A stretch of DNA of 59,408 bases from an uncultured Pseudomonadota bacterium (GCA_903891165.1 CAITDR010000155.1:1-59408); one strand, 5' to 3'; positions 7,773 to 17,164 are shown, numbered from the stretch's first letter. Made by a program: numbers and translations. Notes: generated by a model not told the origin, from the sequence alone.

Positions 7773-9899
7773 ATGATCTCGAACCTCAAGCTGATCCGCA
7801 ACATCGGTATCAGCGCCCACATCGACTCTGGCAAAACCACCCTCACCGAACGTATCCTCTTCTACACCAACCGGATCCACCAGATCCACGAGGTGAAAGG
7901 CAAGGACGGCGTGGGCGCCACCATGGACTTTATGGAGCTGGAGCGCGAGCGCGGTATCACCATCCAGTCCGCAGCTACCCATGCCTTCTGGTCGGGCTCA
8001 CACAAGTCCCCCACCACGGAAGGGCAGTACCCCGAGCACTTCATCAACATCATCGACACCCCCGGACACGTGGACTTCACCATCGAAGTCGAACGCTCCC
8101 TGCGCGTGCTCGATGGCGCGATCCTGGTGCTTTGTGGTGTGGCGGGTGTGCAGTCCCAGTCCATCACTGTGGACCGGCAGATGCGCCGCTACCGCGTTCC
8201 CCGCCTCGCATTTGTGAACAAGTGCGACCGCCAGGGTGCAAACCCCGTGCGCGCGCGGAACATGTTGGAGGAGAAGCTCCGCCTCAACGCCGTGATGATC
8301 CAGTTGCCCTGGGGCCTGGAAGAGAAGCACAAGGGCCATGTGGATCTGGTGACCATGAAGGCCTACCTCTTTGATGGGGACAACGGCCAGTTCATCACCG
8401 AGCACCCCATCCCTGAAGAGATGGCGGAAGAAGTAGCGAAGTATCGCGAAATCCTGCTGGACAAGGTCTCGATGTACAGCGACGAGCTGACCGAGCAGAT
8501 CCTGGAAGGCGAAGAACATGTGAAGGAAGAGACGGTAAAAGCCGCTATCCGCGCCGGCACCATCTCCCTGAAGCTGGTTCCCGTGCTCTGCGGCTCCGCC
8601 TACAAGAACAAGGGTGTTCAGCGGCTCCTGGATGCGGTCATCGACCTGCTCCCCTGCCCCACCGATGTGCCCAACGAAGCGGTGGATCCCACCAACAACG
8701 ACGCCAAGGTCGAGATCCCCTGTGACCCCAACGGCCCCATGCTCTCTCTGGCCTTTAAGCTGGAAGATGGTCGCTACGGTCAGCTCACCTACCTCCGCAT
8801 CTACTCCGGCTCCGTGAAAAAGGGCGACACCATCTACAACCAGCGTACCAAGCAGCGGATCCGCGTGGGCCGTCTGGTGCGTATGCACGCCAACGAGATG
8901 GAAGAGATCGAGGATGCAGGTGCGGGTGACATCGTTGCGCTGTTCGGCGTGGACTGTGCCTCCGGCGACACCTTCTCCGACGGCAATACCGAGCTGGCCA
9001 TGTCCTCGATCCACGTTCCTTCGGCGGTCATCTCCTTGACCATCAAGCCCAAGAACGCTGCTTCGACCTCGAATATGTCCAAAGCGCTCAACCGCTTCTC
9101 CAAGGAAGACCCCACCTTCCGCGTCAGCTCGGATCCCGACACCGGCGATACCATCATCTCCGGCATGGGCGAGCTGCACCTGGAAGTGTACGTCGAGCGT
9201 ATGAAGCGCGAGTACAATAGCGAGGTGCTCACCTCCCCGCCGCGCGTCGCCTACCGCGAGACCATCACCCAGCGGGCCGACTTCAACTACACCCACAAGA
9301 AGCAGACGGGTGGTTCCGGTCAGTACGGCCGGGTCGCTGGCTTTATGGAGCCCATCGAGACGGTGGACTACGAGTTCCTGGACGATATCGTCGGTGGCTC
9401 CATCCCCCGCGAGTACATTCCTTCTTGCGACAAGGGCTTCAAGAAGTGCCTGGAGAAGGGCGAGCTGATTGGCGCTCCTATCGTGAACATCCGCTGTGCC
9501 ATCAACGACGGCCAGTACCACGCGGTGGACTCCAGCGATATCGCCTTCCAGCTTGCTGCGATCGGCGGCTTCAAAGAAGGGTATGCCAAGGCCAAGCCGG
9601 TGGTGTTGGAGCCCATCATGCGCGTGGGTATCGAAGGACCTGGGGAATTCCATGGCTCGATGGTCGGTACCCTGATGCAGCGCCGTGGCATCATCATCTC
9701 CACTTCGGAAGGTAGCGGGGTTTCCCAGATTGAAGCCCATGTTCCGCTGGCGGAAATGTTCGGCTACTCCACCACCCTGCGTTCTGCAACTCAGGGCAAG
9801 GCCGAGTTCCAGATGACCTTCTCTCACTACGATCAAGCACCCCAGATGGTCATTGATCAGCTCGTGAAGAAGTACCAGGCCGAGAAGAAGAACGCCTGA
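7773..9899 (+). CDS. fusA: Elongation factor G, spd/mitochondrial EF-G1 type
   Basis: 708 residues. GTPase motifs are AHIDSGKT (15-22), RGITI (60-64), DTPGH (95-99) and NKCD (149-152). All EF-G domains are present, to a normal length. The region [16 protein letters not shown] followed by IQSAAT is the signature of mitochondrial EF-G1 and of the spdEFG1 group (spirochaetes, planctomycetes, delta-proteobacteria), unlike the common bacterial EF-G. A small insertion (about residues 74-89) precedes the DTPGH strand. In organisms with this type, translocation is assigned to EFG1 and recycling to EFG2. The gene stands outside a str operon. An ATPase gene follows after two bases, so they are probably co-transcribed. 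Confidence 0.95.
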   Translation: MISNLKLIRNIGISAHIDSGKTTLTERILFYTNRIHQIHEVKGKDGVGATMDFMELERERGITIQSAATHAFWSGSHKSPTTEGQYPEHFINIIDTPGHVDFTIEVERSLRVLDGAILVLCGVAGVQSQSITVDRQMRRYRVPRLAFVNKCDRQGANPVRARNMLEEKLRLNAVMIQLPWGLEEKHKGHVDLVTMKAYLFDGDNGQFITEHPIPEEMAEEVAKYREILLDKVSMYSDELTEQILEGEEHVKEETVKAAIRAGTISLKLVPVLCGSAYKNKGVQRLLDAVIDLLPCPTDVPNEAVDPTNNDAKVEIPCDPNGPMLSLAFKLEDGRYGQLTYLRIYSGSVKKGDTIYNQRTKQRIRVGRLVRMHANEMEEIEDAGAGDIVALFGVDCASGDTFSDGNTELAMSSIHVPSAVISLTIKPKNAASTSNMSKALNRFSKEDPTFRVSSDPDTGDTIISGMGELHLEVYVERMKREYNSEVLTSPPRVAYRETITQRADFNYTHKKQTGGSGQYGRVAGFMEPIETVDYEFLDDIVGGSIPREYIPSCDKGFKKCLEKGELIGAPIVNIRCAINDGQYHAVDSSDIAFQLAAIGGFKEGYAKAKPVVLEPIMRVGIEGPGEFHGSMVGTLMQRRGIIISTSEGSGVSQIEAHVPLAEMFGYSTTLRSATQGKAEFQMTFSHYDQAPQMVIDQLVKKYQAEKKNA

Positions 9900-9901
9900 G
9901 G

Positions 9902-11128
9902 ATGCTTCCACAGCCCCCCAGCGAACGCTCCCCCCTCCGCGCGCTCAATTCGGCGCTCGGAGGGGGGTTGCGTTTAGGAGAAGTCGGCCTCGTCTCTGGT
10001 AAAGCCGGAGTCGGGAAGAGTGCTCTTTTGGTGCAGCTTGCGCTGGAGCGCCTGCTGCGTCAGGAGCCGGTGCTGCACGTGGCCCTGCGCTACGGTGTGC
10101 AGCATGTGCGCGACCAGTACGAGAGTATCCTGGAGGGCAGCCTGCGCTCCATGCGGCCCCTGGATCGGGCCGAGGCCCTGCTACAGGTGGAACGTTGTCG
10201 CATCATTCATGCCGCACGGGATGGCGCTTTTTCGGCGGAGCGGCTCTATACCTTGCTGGCAACCCTGGCAGATGTGGTGGAGTTCCGACCGGTGCTGGTG
10301 GTCATCGATGGCTGGGATCCCCAGCCAGCCGACATTGAGGCCCTCCGAGGGAGTCGCTCTCGGAATTTCGCTTCATGGGTAGCTTTTACCCCCGTAGATA
10401 TTGCTTTCCCGCTGAACTTCCCAGGCGATGTGTTGATCGAGGTGGTGCCCGAGCGCACCCACCTGCGTCTGGTACCGCACCGCGTGCGGGAACAAACGGG
10501 CATGTTGCCGCTGCGTCTGGACGGTGCCCAATATGTGGCCCCCGCCGAAGAACGGACGGAGCGCCAAATCAAGCCGGAGGAATGTACACTTTTTACGGGT
10601 GGTGCGGCCGGTGCCGAGGCGACCTTCGGTCAGCTGGCCGAGCGTTGGGGGGTGAAGGAGGTCAACTTCACCTTCCGGGGCCACGTGCAGGCCCACAGCC
10701 GCGGAGCTGTGCCACTTACGGAGGCTGAGCTGGCCGCGGGTGACGTCTCGCTGGCCTATGTGGCCCGCAAATTGCGGCGTTCCTTTGGGGAGAATACCAT
10801 GCTGCGCCGGGTACTCCAAAGCCTCTGGCATCAGGTCAGCCGCGCCGAGCAGATTTTTGTCATCGGTACCATCCAGGAGGACGGCACCGTGACGGGAGGC
10901 ACCGGCTGGGGGGTGGAGCTGGCGCGGATGTGGAACAAGCGCCTTTGGGTCTTTGACCAGGAAAAAGACGCTTGGTACCTCTGGAATGGAGAGGACTGGG
11001 TAGTTGGCCTCCCCACGGTGGATGCCACCAACTACTGTGGGACCGGCTCCCGCAACCTGACCGAAGGCGCCATCCGTGCACTGGAAAGCCTCATGGAGCG
11101 CAGCTTTGGAGCCCGTGACTCATCGTAG
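9902..11128 (+). CDS. RecA/KaiC-like ATPase fused to a SLOG-like nucleotide-binding domain
   Basis: 408 residues. The N-terminal half has Walker A GKAGVGKSA (33-41) after the GGLRLGEVGLVSG strand typical of RecA/KaiC/DnaB-like ATPases, and a Walker B LVVIDGW (132-138). After a linker near residue 220, the C-terminal half has FTGGAAGAEATFG (231-243), GGTGWGV (332-338) and CGTGSRNL (379-386), the glycine-rich loops of a Rossmann-type SLOG/LOG-like (YpsA- or DprA-related) domain. It starts two bases after the fusA stop, so expression is likely tied to fusA. Function unknown: nucleotide sensing coupled to an ATPase is one idea (inference). The last bases overlap a palindromic repeat. Confidence 0.7.
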   Translation: MLPQPPSERSPLRALNSALGGGLRLGEVGLVSGKAGVGKSALLVQLALERLLRQEPVLHVALRYGVQHVRDQYESILEGSLRSMRPLDRAEALLQVERCRIIHAARDGAFSAERLYTLLATLADVVEFRPVLVVIDGWDPQPADIEALRGSRSRNFASWVAFTPVDIAFPLNFPGDVLIEVVPERTHLRLVPHRVREQTGMLPLRLDGAQYVAPAEERTERQIKPEECTLFTGGAAGAEATFGQLAERWGVKEVNFTFRGHVQAHSRGAVPLTEAELAAGDVSLAYVARKLRRSFGENTMLRRVLQSLWHQVSRAEQIFVIGTIQEDGTVTGGTGWGVELARMWNKRLWVFDQEKDAWYLWNGEDWVVGLPTVDATNYCGTGSRNLTEGAIRALESLMERSFGARDSS

Positions 11129-11134
11129 AGTCAC
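11115..11134. repeat. Palindromic repeat, copy 1 (imperfect centre)
   Basis: GTGACTC (11115-11121) and GAGTCAC (11128-11134) form a seven-base stem around ATCGTA. It overlaps the stop codon of the ATPase-SLOG gene and lies in the 25-base gap between two convergent genes. The same arms recur at 17170 and 37693. No T run follows on either strand, so it may be a weak or Rho-assisted terminator or another protein-binding site. Confidence 0.6.
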
Positions 11135-11153
11135 GTCGCAAGCCAGAGCCGTA

Positions 11154-12200
11154 CTACTCCGCCCATACCGCACAGAAGAGCAGATCTGTCCCATCTTTTT
11201 CCATCAGCACCGGTGTGGTGCAGTTGGGGAAGGGGGCGGTCTCCACATCGTAGATCGGACTGGGATCCACCTGCCCGCCGTTCTCACGCAGAAGTGTGCG
11301 GGTGACCGGAAGCAGCCCGTCGGGACGCTGGCCATAGAGGGCCAGCATGCCCTCCTCCTCCCGGCAGAAGGGAACGGAAGCCCGATCCCATAGGAAGGAC
11401 TTGGAAAAATTCTCCGGCCCCTCGGCGGTAGCTGCCTCGATCTGCAGCTCGGCAGTGGTGGCAAACAGCCACCAGCCCTGCCCGCCCGGATAGGGACAGA
11501 TCACCGGATCCAGCAGGTTGTCCGCGGTATACACTACCGCTTCCTCCTCAAAGCAGCCCCCTGCCCACCGCGCAGTGGCGATGGGATGTGGCCCGGCCGG
11601 GATTCCGTTGTTCTCACCTTCAACGCGGAGAAAGCGGTAATAGACCGCCTGTAGATTTCCGTCGGCGTCCAGCCAAAGCGACTGGTCGGTGGGCAAGACC
11701 TCCTCCTCCACCATCAGACGGTACCGGTGACTTCCCCAATTCTCCAGGTCCTTGGTGGAGAAAAATGCCAGCTCCCGTGTAATGGGCACCGTTACGCCCA
11801 TGGCCTCCGCGGGCAGTGCGTCGATGCTCACGCTCAAGAGCAGCCCATCTTCTGCAGGAAGAATGCCGAAGGAGGACACATGGATCGCCAGTACCCGGGG
11901 ATCCGCCTCCCAGGTCCGCTCCCCCACCTTGCGCGCCATTCGCAGCTCCCAGTGGGGCGTGCTGGGCAGCTCCGTCGGCAGCAGCAGTGCAGCATAGGGA
12001 CCCGCATCTTCCCAGAAAGAGGCTTCCTCCCACGGGAAACCAGCCACCTCCCGGTCGCAGACCCAGTCCTCCTTGGTGGGCAGCTCGCTGTCCACCGAAC
12101 CGGGCTCACTCTCCTGAACCGGCGGCTCTTCCACTTCCTTGCCTGGCTTCTCGGTGTTCCGACAAGCCAGCAGCAGGAGCAGTAGACCTACTGGCCCCAC
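11154..12200 (-). CDS. Predicted lipoprotein, possibly beta-propeller-like
   Basis: 348 residues with a GTG start at 12200 inside the end of the OmpA-type gene (13-base overlap). MGPVGLLLLLLAC is an uncharged short lipobox signal, followed by an acidic linker rich in Glu and Ser. The body has recurring strands such as ELAFFSTKDLENW, SLWLDADGNLQAVYYRF, DPVICPYPGGQGWWLFAT and TTPVLMEKDGTDLLFCAVW, which read like blades of a glycosidase-type five-bladed propeller, but no catalytic set could be assigned. It is the last gene of an operon with the DUF4398 and OmpA/TSP3 lipoproteins, so an outer-membrane-associated role is likely. Specific function unknown. Confidence 0.65.
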   Translation of the reverse strand: MGPVGLLLLLLACRNTEKPGKEVEEPPVQESEPGSVDSELPTKEDWVCDREVAGFPWEEASFWEDAGPYAALLLPTELPSTPHWELRMARKVGERTWEADPRVLAIHVSSFGILPAEDGLLLSVSIDALPAEAMGVTVPITRELAFFSTKDLENWGSHRYRLMVEEEVLPTDQSLWLDADGNLQAVYYRFLRVEGENNGIPAGPHPIATARWAGGCFEEEAVVYTADNLLDPVICPYPGGQGWWLFATTAELQIEAATAEGPENFSKSFLWDRASVPFCREEEGMLALYGQRPDGLLPVTRTLLRENGGQVDPSPIYDVETAPFPNCTTPVLMEKDGTDLLFCAVWAE

Positions 12201-13354
12201 GGCGAAGGCTGAGCGGGCTGCCCCGGAGGAACGGCCGGCACCACCGCGCCGGGACCGCCGGACACGATGTTGAACTCCACCCGCCGGTTGTTCTGCCGAC
12301 CCTCGTCGGTGCGGTTGGTGTCGATGGGGCGGGTCTCGCCGTAGCCCATGGTCACCATCCGGCTCGGCGCGATGCCACGCTGCACGAGATACTCAAAAAC
12401 CGCGTCTGCACGGGCTTTGGAGAGGCGCTGGTTGAGCGCATCGTCGCCGACGTTGTCGGTGTGGCCAGCAATCTCAATGCGCACCGAAGGGTAGTCCTTC
12501 AGCACCTGGGTCACATCGTCCAGCACGCCGAAGCTGTCGGACAGGATCGTAGCTTTGCCGGTGGCAAAGTTGATGCGCTGCTTGATCACAATCTGGTTGG
12601 CGGTGATCTCAACCCGGGTGGGCTTGCTGTCGGGGCAGCCATCCTCGTCCAGGTACTGGTTCACCGTCTCCGGCTGATCTACGCAGGTATCCTTGTCGTC
12701 GGTAACGCCGTCGCCATCGCGATCATAGACCGGACAGCCGTTCCGCTCGGGCAGACCGCGCTCGTTGGGGCACTGGTCCACGGTATCGGCGATGGTGTCC
12801 AGGTCGTTGTCCAGCTCGGGGCAACCATCGGCATCGTTGTAGCCGTCGCGATCTTCGGGGTCACGAGGGCATGCATCCAACGTGTCCACCACTCCGTCCG
12901 CGTCATCGTCCAGATCAGGACAACCATCGCCGTCTTTGAAGCCGTCCAGGTCCTCCATGTCCCGTGGACACTGATCGTCGGTGTCCACCACACCATCCTT
13001 GTCGGAGTCTCCCGGGGTCACCACGATGGGGCCGGGCGGCGGCTCCACGTAGACCGGCTCGGGAGGAGCGACCGGCACGGCTCCACAAGCAGCCGCGATC
13101 CGGGCATTCTCCAGGGAGACATCCATGTGCTGGCTGGCGCGACGCAGGTTAGCCTGCTGCATCTCCAGCTCGGCAAAAGCGAGGTTCGCCTCTGCGATTG
13201 CCCGCTCGCGAGGAGCACACTGCGTAAGGGTAGCGGCCTGAGCGAGCGCTTCTTTGGTGGCGCTGTGGTTGCTGCTCAACGCGGCCGATGAAACACAGCC
13301 AGGGAGCAGGAGCACCAGACCGAGAATGGAGAAACGAGACATCTTACGGCTCAT
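12188..13354 (-). CDS. OmpA-family lipoprotein with thrombospondin type 3 repeats
   Basis: 388 residues from 13354; the ATG at 13342 (MSRFSILGLVLLLPGC) is an equally good start and gives a cleaner lipobox. A helical N-terminal part is followed by four to five acidic calcium-binding TSP3 repeats (DSDKDGVVDTDDQCP, DDADGVVDTLDACP, DRDGDGVTDDKDTC). The C-terminal OmpA domain has NFATGKATI, IAGHTDNVG, LSKARADAVFEYL and NRRVEF, including the Asp and Arg that contact peptidoglycan. It should tether the outer membrane to the cell wall. It overlaps the upstream DUF4398 gene and the downstream lipoprotein gene, forming a compact operon. Confidence 0.9.
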   Translation of the reverse strand: MSRKMSRFSILGLVLLLPGCVSSAALSSNHSATKEALAQAATLTQCAPRERAIAEANLAFAELEMQQANLRRASQHMDVSLENARIAAACGAVPVAPPEPVYVEPPPGPIVVTPGDSDKDGVVDTDDQCPRDMEDLDGFKDGDGCPDLDDDADGVVDTLDACPRDPEDRDGYNDADGCPELDNDLDTIADTVDQCPNERGLPERNGCPVYDRDGDGVTDDKDTCVDQPETVNQYLDEDGCPDSKPTRVEITANQIVIKQRINFATGKATILSDSFGVLDDVTQVLKDYPSVRIEIAGHTDNVGDDALNQRLSKARADAVFEYLVQRGIAPSRMVTMGYGETRPIDTNRTDEGRQNNRRVEFNIVSGGPGAVVPAVPPGQPAQPSPWGQ

Positions 13355-13718
13355 CCAGGTCGATCACAGGTTCGTTCGTTGGCGGAGTGGTGGGCTGGGC
13401 CGGCGTCGGCAGCCGCTCCTCGGGCACCACTTCGCCCGCATCGGGGATCTGGATGCCATCCGTAGACTTTTTGTAGGCGGCCTGAGACCAGGACAGGCTG
13501 GTACGACAGAGCTGATCCACAGCGCCATAAGAGGAATAGCCATCCTCTTCCTTGGCTTTTTGCAGATACTCGCGTGCCAGCGTAATCTCGTAGAGGGCGC
13601 GCTCTTCGGCCCCCTCAGAGACTGCAGCTTGATACTCACGCTGGGCATTCACCAGCATAAAAGTAGAACGTCCGGCAGTACAGCCGGTCAGGAACAACAG
13701 AGGCAACAGCAGGCGCAT
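13344..13718 (-). CDS. DUF4398-like lipoprotein
   Basis: 124 residues from the ATG at 13718, chosen because GGGAGAAG lies just upstream and MRLLLPLLFLTGC then ends in a lipobox; a longer in-frame reading to 13751 adds an implausible leader. The body (NAQREYQAAVSEGAEERALYE, then ITLAREYLQKAKEEDGYSSY) matches the helical DUF4398 domain, commonly found beside OmpA-type proteins. The C-terminus is proline-rich. It overlaps the OmpA/TSP3 gene. Probably a periplasmic, outer-membrane-anchored partner of that protein. Confidence 0.75.
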   Translation of the reverse strand: MRLLLPLLFLTGCTAGRSTFMLVNAQREYQAAVSEGAEERALYEITLAREYLQKAKEEDGYSSYGAVDQLCRTSLSWSQAAYKKSTDGIQIPDAGEVVPEERLPTPAQPTTPPTNEPVIDLDEP

Positions 13719-13886
13719 CGGCGCTTCTCCCACGGAACCGCGGCGGACCACGGACCATCCCGGTATGTAACCGATCCCGTCTGCTTAAGAATAGCCTGAA
13801 TTCGGCTCTTGTGCATGGGGATTGACAAGGAGAGCTGCTTTCCGCATCCGCCCACTCGGATATATGCAGGCACTTTCGGAGCTTCG

Positions 13887-14525
13887 ATGGATCTTCTTGC
13901 CCAACTTCTGGCCCTGCCTCCCGGCGATGCCATTTTTGATCTGGATGGAACGCTGATCCGCGGCGATATTGGAGATTCGGTTTTCCGTCGACTGTTGGGC
14001 CGCCTTCCCCCTTCCGTTCGGGCGGTGCTGGGCACCCAAAACCCATGGGCCCGCTATGAGGAGATCGTCCGCGCCGACTTTTGTGCCGCTGGGGATCTGG
14101 CGGGAAAAGGACTTGCGGGAAGCACCATTTCCGAGGTGGAGGCACTTGTGGACGACGCCTTTGCCACCGGCGATGTCGTGGAGAATACACCCGTGGTGCA
14201 GCTCGCCCGGGCGCTGAGCAGCCACCACCGTGTATGGATCCTTACCGGAAGTGCCGAAGTGCTGGGCCGGGCGGTGGGCCGTCGTTTGGGGATCAGCCGC
14301 GTGGTGGGGCTACGCCTGCGGATGGAGGGCGATCGCTTTACGGACGAACTCCTCCCCCCTTGTACCTGCGGAGAAGGAAAGGTCAAAGCTGCCAGGCTCT
14401 GGATCGCCGAGCATCCTGTATTCGCGATTGGAGACTCACCCACCGACCTGCCCGTGCTGCGGATCGCGACGGTGGCGCGCGGACTTGGCCGCATCGCCGA
14501 CCAGGAATTTCCTGGTTTTTCCTGA
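13887..14525 (+). CDS. HAD-superfamily phosphatase (SerB-like)
   Basis: 212 residues from the ATG at 13887 with GGAG upstream; a longer reading to 13809 overlaps likely promoter sequence. The four HAD motifs are present: DLDGTL (nucleophile Asp and acid Asp), ILTGS, a lysine in GEGKVKAARL, and GDSPTDLPVL. A helical cap lies between motifs I and II, as in phosphoserine phosphatase-like and related HAD-IB enzymes. The substrate is a phosphomonoester of unknown identity. It abuts the convergent TPR gene with no gap. Confidence 0.8.
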   Translation: MDLLAQLLALPPGDAIFDLDGTLIRGDIGDSVFRRLLGRLPPSVRAVLGTQNPWARYEEIVRADFCAAGDLAGKGLAGSTISEVEALVDDAFATGDVVENTPVVQLARALSSHHRVWILTGSAEVLGRAVGRRLGISRVVGLRLRMEGDRFTDELLPPCTCGEGKVKAARLWIAEHPVFAIGDSPTDLPVLRIATVARGLGRIADQEFPGFS

Positions 14526-14849
14526 CTAGTCTTCCAGACTCTCCAGGCCGAGCTTCAGATCCTTCAGCTCGGCAAGGGTCTTCCCATCGCCACTCCGGCT
14601 GGTGGCGACCAAACCACGCTCGATCAGGGCCAGGGCACCCGGCAGATCCTCGCTCTCCTGCCTTGCCTTGGCATAGTGGTAATATCCAGGCCCATTTTCC
14701 GGGTACAGCTCAAGCAAGCGGTCGAAGGTGGCGAAGCACTCCTCCCAGGCCTGCGCCTTCCGCAATTCCATGCCCAGTGTATAGAGACCGAAGCGATCGG
14801 TGGGCTTCTTCGCTACATAGTCGCGCGCCGCGCTGAGACGATCCGCCAT
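14526..14849 (-). CDS. Small TPR-repeat protein
   Basis: 107 residues, no signal peptide. RFGLYTLGMELRKAQAWEEC, FATFDRLLELYPENGPGYYH and YAKARQESEDLPGALALIER read as two to three tetratricopeptide-like helix pairs with the usual small residue and proline positions. TPR proteins are protein-binding scaffolds, here probably cytosolic. GGAGG lies just upstream of the start. No partner is evident; the gene converges with the HAD phosphatase and diverges from the FG-GAP lipoprotein. Confidence 0.75.
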   Translation of the reverse strand: MADRLSAARDYVAKKPTDRFGLYTLGMELRKAQAWEECFATFDRLLELYPENGPGYYHYAKARQESEDLPGALALIERGLVATSRSGDGKTLAELKDLKLGLESLED

Positions 14850-14989
14850 AGCTCCTCCGCCTCCTCCCTAACGCCCCGCGGATGATTCTGAGGGTGTCGT
14901 CACCACCCGCTCAGAAATTTGCGCGCTTGAGCAGACAAGGCATTCCGAATGGACAGGAATGGGGTATCCTGTCATCGCTCGGAGGTTCC

Positions 14990-17152
14990 TTGAGGTACGC
15001 AATCCCGTTCACATTGTATCTGGTCGCTTGTGGAGGCGGTGTCAACACTGGGGGCAACAAGCTGCCGGAGTCCAAGCCCGAGGAGCTGGATAAGCCCGAG
15101 ATCGAGCTGGAAGTGACCGCACTGGACTTTGGCCATGTGGACTACGGCCAGCTGATCCCCGGCTCGGTGACCGTGACCAACCTCGGCGAACAAGACCTTG
15201 TGGTGGAGTCCATCTCCACCGAAGCCCCCTTCTACGTCTCGCCCTCCAACATGACCTTGCAGGGCGGCGCCAGCGGCCGCATCACCGTGAACGTGCAGCT
15301 GGTGGCCTACGGGGCCTTTGAAAGTGCCGTCACCATCGTCAGCAACGACGAAGACGAGGGTACACTGACGGTGGATCTGTCCGCCGCCGCCATCGACGAC
15401 GTGGACCAGGACGGCCACGCCCTGTTGGCCGCCGGGGGCGATGACTGCAACGACAACGACGCCGATGTCTATCCCGGTGCCGACGAGGTCTGGTACAACG
15501 GCGTGGACGAAAATTGCGACGGCGCCAACGACTACGATCAAGACAACGACGGCTACGAGACCGACGCCTACAACGCCGATCCCCAGTTTGGAGGCGGCGA
15601 TTGCCAAGATGTCAACACCGAGTACCATCCTGGCGCTCCCGATGTCCCCTACGACAATCGGGATACCAATTGCCTCGGCGATGACGACTGGGACTACGAC
15701 GGAGACGGCTACCAGACCGAGCAGTACGGCGTCGGCTCGGACTGCGACGACAATGATGCAGCCGTGAACCGCGATGGCATCGAAATCTTCAATGGGAAAG
15801 ATGAGAATTGCGACGACAAGATCGACAATGACTCTTCCCCCGAAGTGGCGGAGATCGTCTACACCGCCGCTGGCGCCACCGACCACACGGGCTACGCGGT
15901 GGCAACGGGCGACCTGAATGCAGATGGCAACGCCGAAATCGTGATCGGCTCCTACACCGCAGATACGACCCGAGGAACGGTCGCTATCTTCGACGGCACC
16001 AGCCCCAGCTCCGACGATGTGGACTATGCCGATGGCTACATCAGCGGCAACACCAACAGCGATCGTATCGGCGACTATGTGACCGTGGTTGGCGACTACG
16101 ACGGCAACGGAGTCAACGATCTGGCGATTGGCGGCTCTAATGTCAGCAGCGGTGCAGGTGCCGTGTACCTGATCGATGGCGATGATTCTCTGCGCAGCCG
16201 CACTACCCTGGCCGACTCCCTGGTGACCATCACTGGATCTTCGGGGAACTACCTGGGCCGTGGCATCGCCACCTCCATCGACCTGGACGGTGATGGTCTG
16301 GACGAGCTGATGCCCATGTATGTGACGGGCGGGGTGAACGCCGTCGCGCTTTCCTACGGGACTGCCACGGTAAATCCTACCCTTTCCACCAGCACCGTGG
16401 ACGCGCTCTTCCTCACCACCGGCACCGAGATGGCCTTCTACCGGAATGCTCCGGTAGGCACCGATATGGACGGCGACGGCTACGAGGACCTGCTCTTCTC
16501 CGACGGCATGGCCGATCAGGGCTTCTCCAACAATGGCGCCGCCTGGATTTTGTGGGGTCGCTCCCAGCACTATGGCAGTGGCAATGGCCTGACCACCAAC
16601 CTGACCGACGTCGCCACCACGGTGCTGTTGGGCACCAGCGACAGCGACTACGCTGCCTGGTGTACCCAAGCAGGGGACGACTGGGATGGCGACGGCGATG
16701 CCGAAATCTGGGCCTACTACCAGGGAGAAGGGCTCTACGTCTTTGAAGGTCGCCCGCGTGCCCAGCTCACAAGTCTGAGCACCAGCGATGCAGCGGTCTT
16801 CTACGACTGGGCCAGCTCCAGCACCGATGCCGAGCAGATTCGCCAAATGGGTGATTGGAGCGGCGACGGCTACACCGACATGCTGGTCTTCTTCGAGGAC
16901 AGCTCCAGCACCAACGGTGTGAGCGAGGTCTTCGTCTCCGACAACCGCTCCGGCACGATCACCCAGAAGAACGGCCGGGTGGGCACCTTTGAAGGGGACT
17001 CCGACTACACCAGCGGGAATGTTGGCTTTGGGCTCTCACCCTCCCCGGCAGACATCCAGGGGGACGGGGATCCTGATCTTGTGATCGGCGATCCTGACTT
17101 CAACGGGAGCGTAGGAGAGGCATACGTCTTGGTGAATCGCCAGATCGACTAA
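14990..17152 (+). CDS. Lipoprotein with HYDIN/ASPM-like, MopE and FG-GAP repeats
   Basis: 720 residues. A TTG start at 14990 is chosen because GGAGG sits four bases upstream and it gives a short lipobox signal (LRYAIPFTLYLVAC); the in-frame ATG at 14882 would place the signal 36 residues inside. After the anchor comes an Ig-like ASPM/SPD-2/HYDIN-type domain (LDFGHVDYGQLIPGSVTVTN), then three MopE-like acidic repeats (DDCNDNDADVYPGADE, DENCDG, DCDDNDAAVNRDG), then FG-GAP/integrin-alpha-like propeller repeats (GDLNADGNAEIVIGS, GDYDGNGVNDLAIGG, DMDGDGYEDLLFSDG). Probably a calcium-binding surface lipoprotein involved in adhesion or scaffolding (inference from domains). A strong palindromic terminator follows. 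Confidence 0.87.
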   Translation: MRYAIPFTLYLVACGGGVNTGGNKLPESKPEELDKPEIELEVTALDFGHVDYGQLIPGSVTVTNLGEQDLVVESISTEAPFYVSPSNMTLQGGASGRITVNVQLVAYGAFESAVTIVSNDEDEGTLTVDLSAAAIDDVDQDGHALLAAGGDDCNDNDADVYPGADEVWYNGVDENCDGANDYDQDNDGYETDAYNADPQFGGGDCQDVNTEYHPGAPDVPYDNRDTNCLGDDDWDYDGDGYQTEQYGVGSDCDDNDAAVNRDGIEIFNGKDENCDDKIDNDSSPEVAEIVYTAAGATDHTGYAVATGDLNADGNAEIVIGSYTADTTRGTVAIFDGTSPSSDDVDYADGYISGNTNSDRIGDYVTVVGDYDGNGVNDLAIGGSNVSSGAGAVYLIDGDDSLRSRTTLADSLVTITGSSGNYLGRGIATSIDLDGDGLDELMPMYVTGGVNAVALSYGTATVNPTLSTSTVDALFLTTGTEMAFYRNAPVGTDMDGDGYEDLLFSDGMADQGFSNNGAAWILWGRSQHYGSGNGLTTNLTDVATTVLLGTSDSDYAAWCTQAGDDWDGDGDAEIWAYYQGEGLYVFEGRPRAQLTSLSTSDAAVFYDWASSSTDAEQIRQMGDWSGDGYTDMLVFFEDSSSTNGVSEVFVSDNRSGTITQKNGRVGTFEGDSDYTSGNVGFGLSPSPADIQGDGDPDLVIGDPDFNGSVGEAYVLVNRQID

Positions 17153-17164
17153 GGATGTGCCCTT

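Noticed and set aside
7998-9911. Long open frame (637 codons) antisense to fusA
   Set aside because: It mirrors fusA codon structure in GC-rich DNA, has no recognisable motifs, and fusA is certain.
11816-13291. Open frame (491 codons) antisense to the OmpA/TSP3 gene
   Set aside because: Complement of acidic TSP3 repeats; the OmpA domain on the other strand is clear.
13719-13886. Divergent promoters between the DUF4398 and HAD phosphatase genes
   Set aside because: A TTGACA lies near 13823, but no -10 at a proper distance was found, so no promoter is called.
14882-14989. ATG start for the FG-GAP lipoprotein at 14882
   Set aside because: It would place 36 residues before the lipoprotein signal; the TTG at 14990 has GGAGG four bases upstream.
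14972-16846. Long open frame (624 codons) antisense to the FG-GAP/MopE lipoprotein
   Set aside because: Low-complexity Val/Ile/Ala-rich translation that is the complement of Asp/Gly-rich repeats; no motif or ribosome site.
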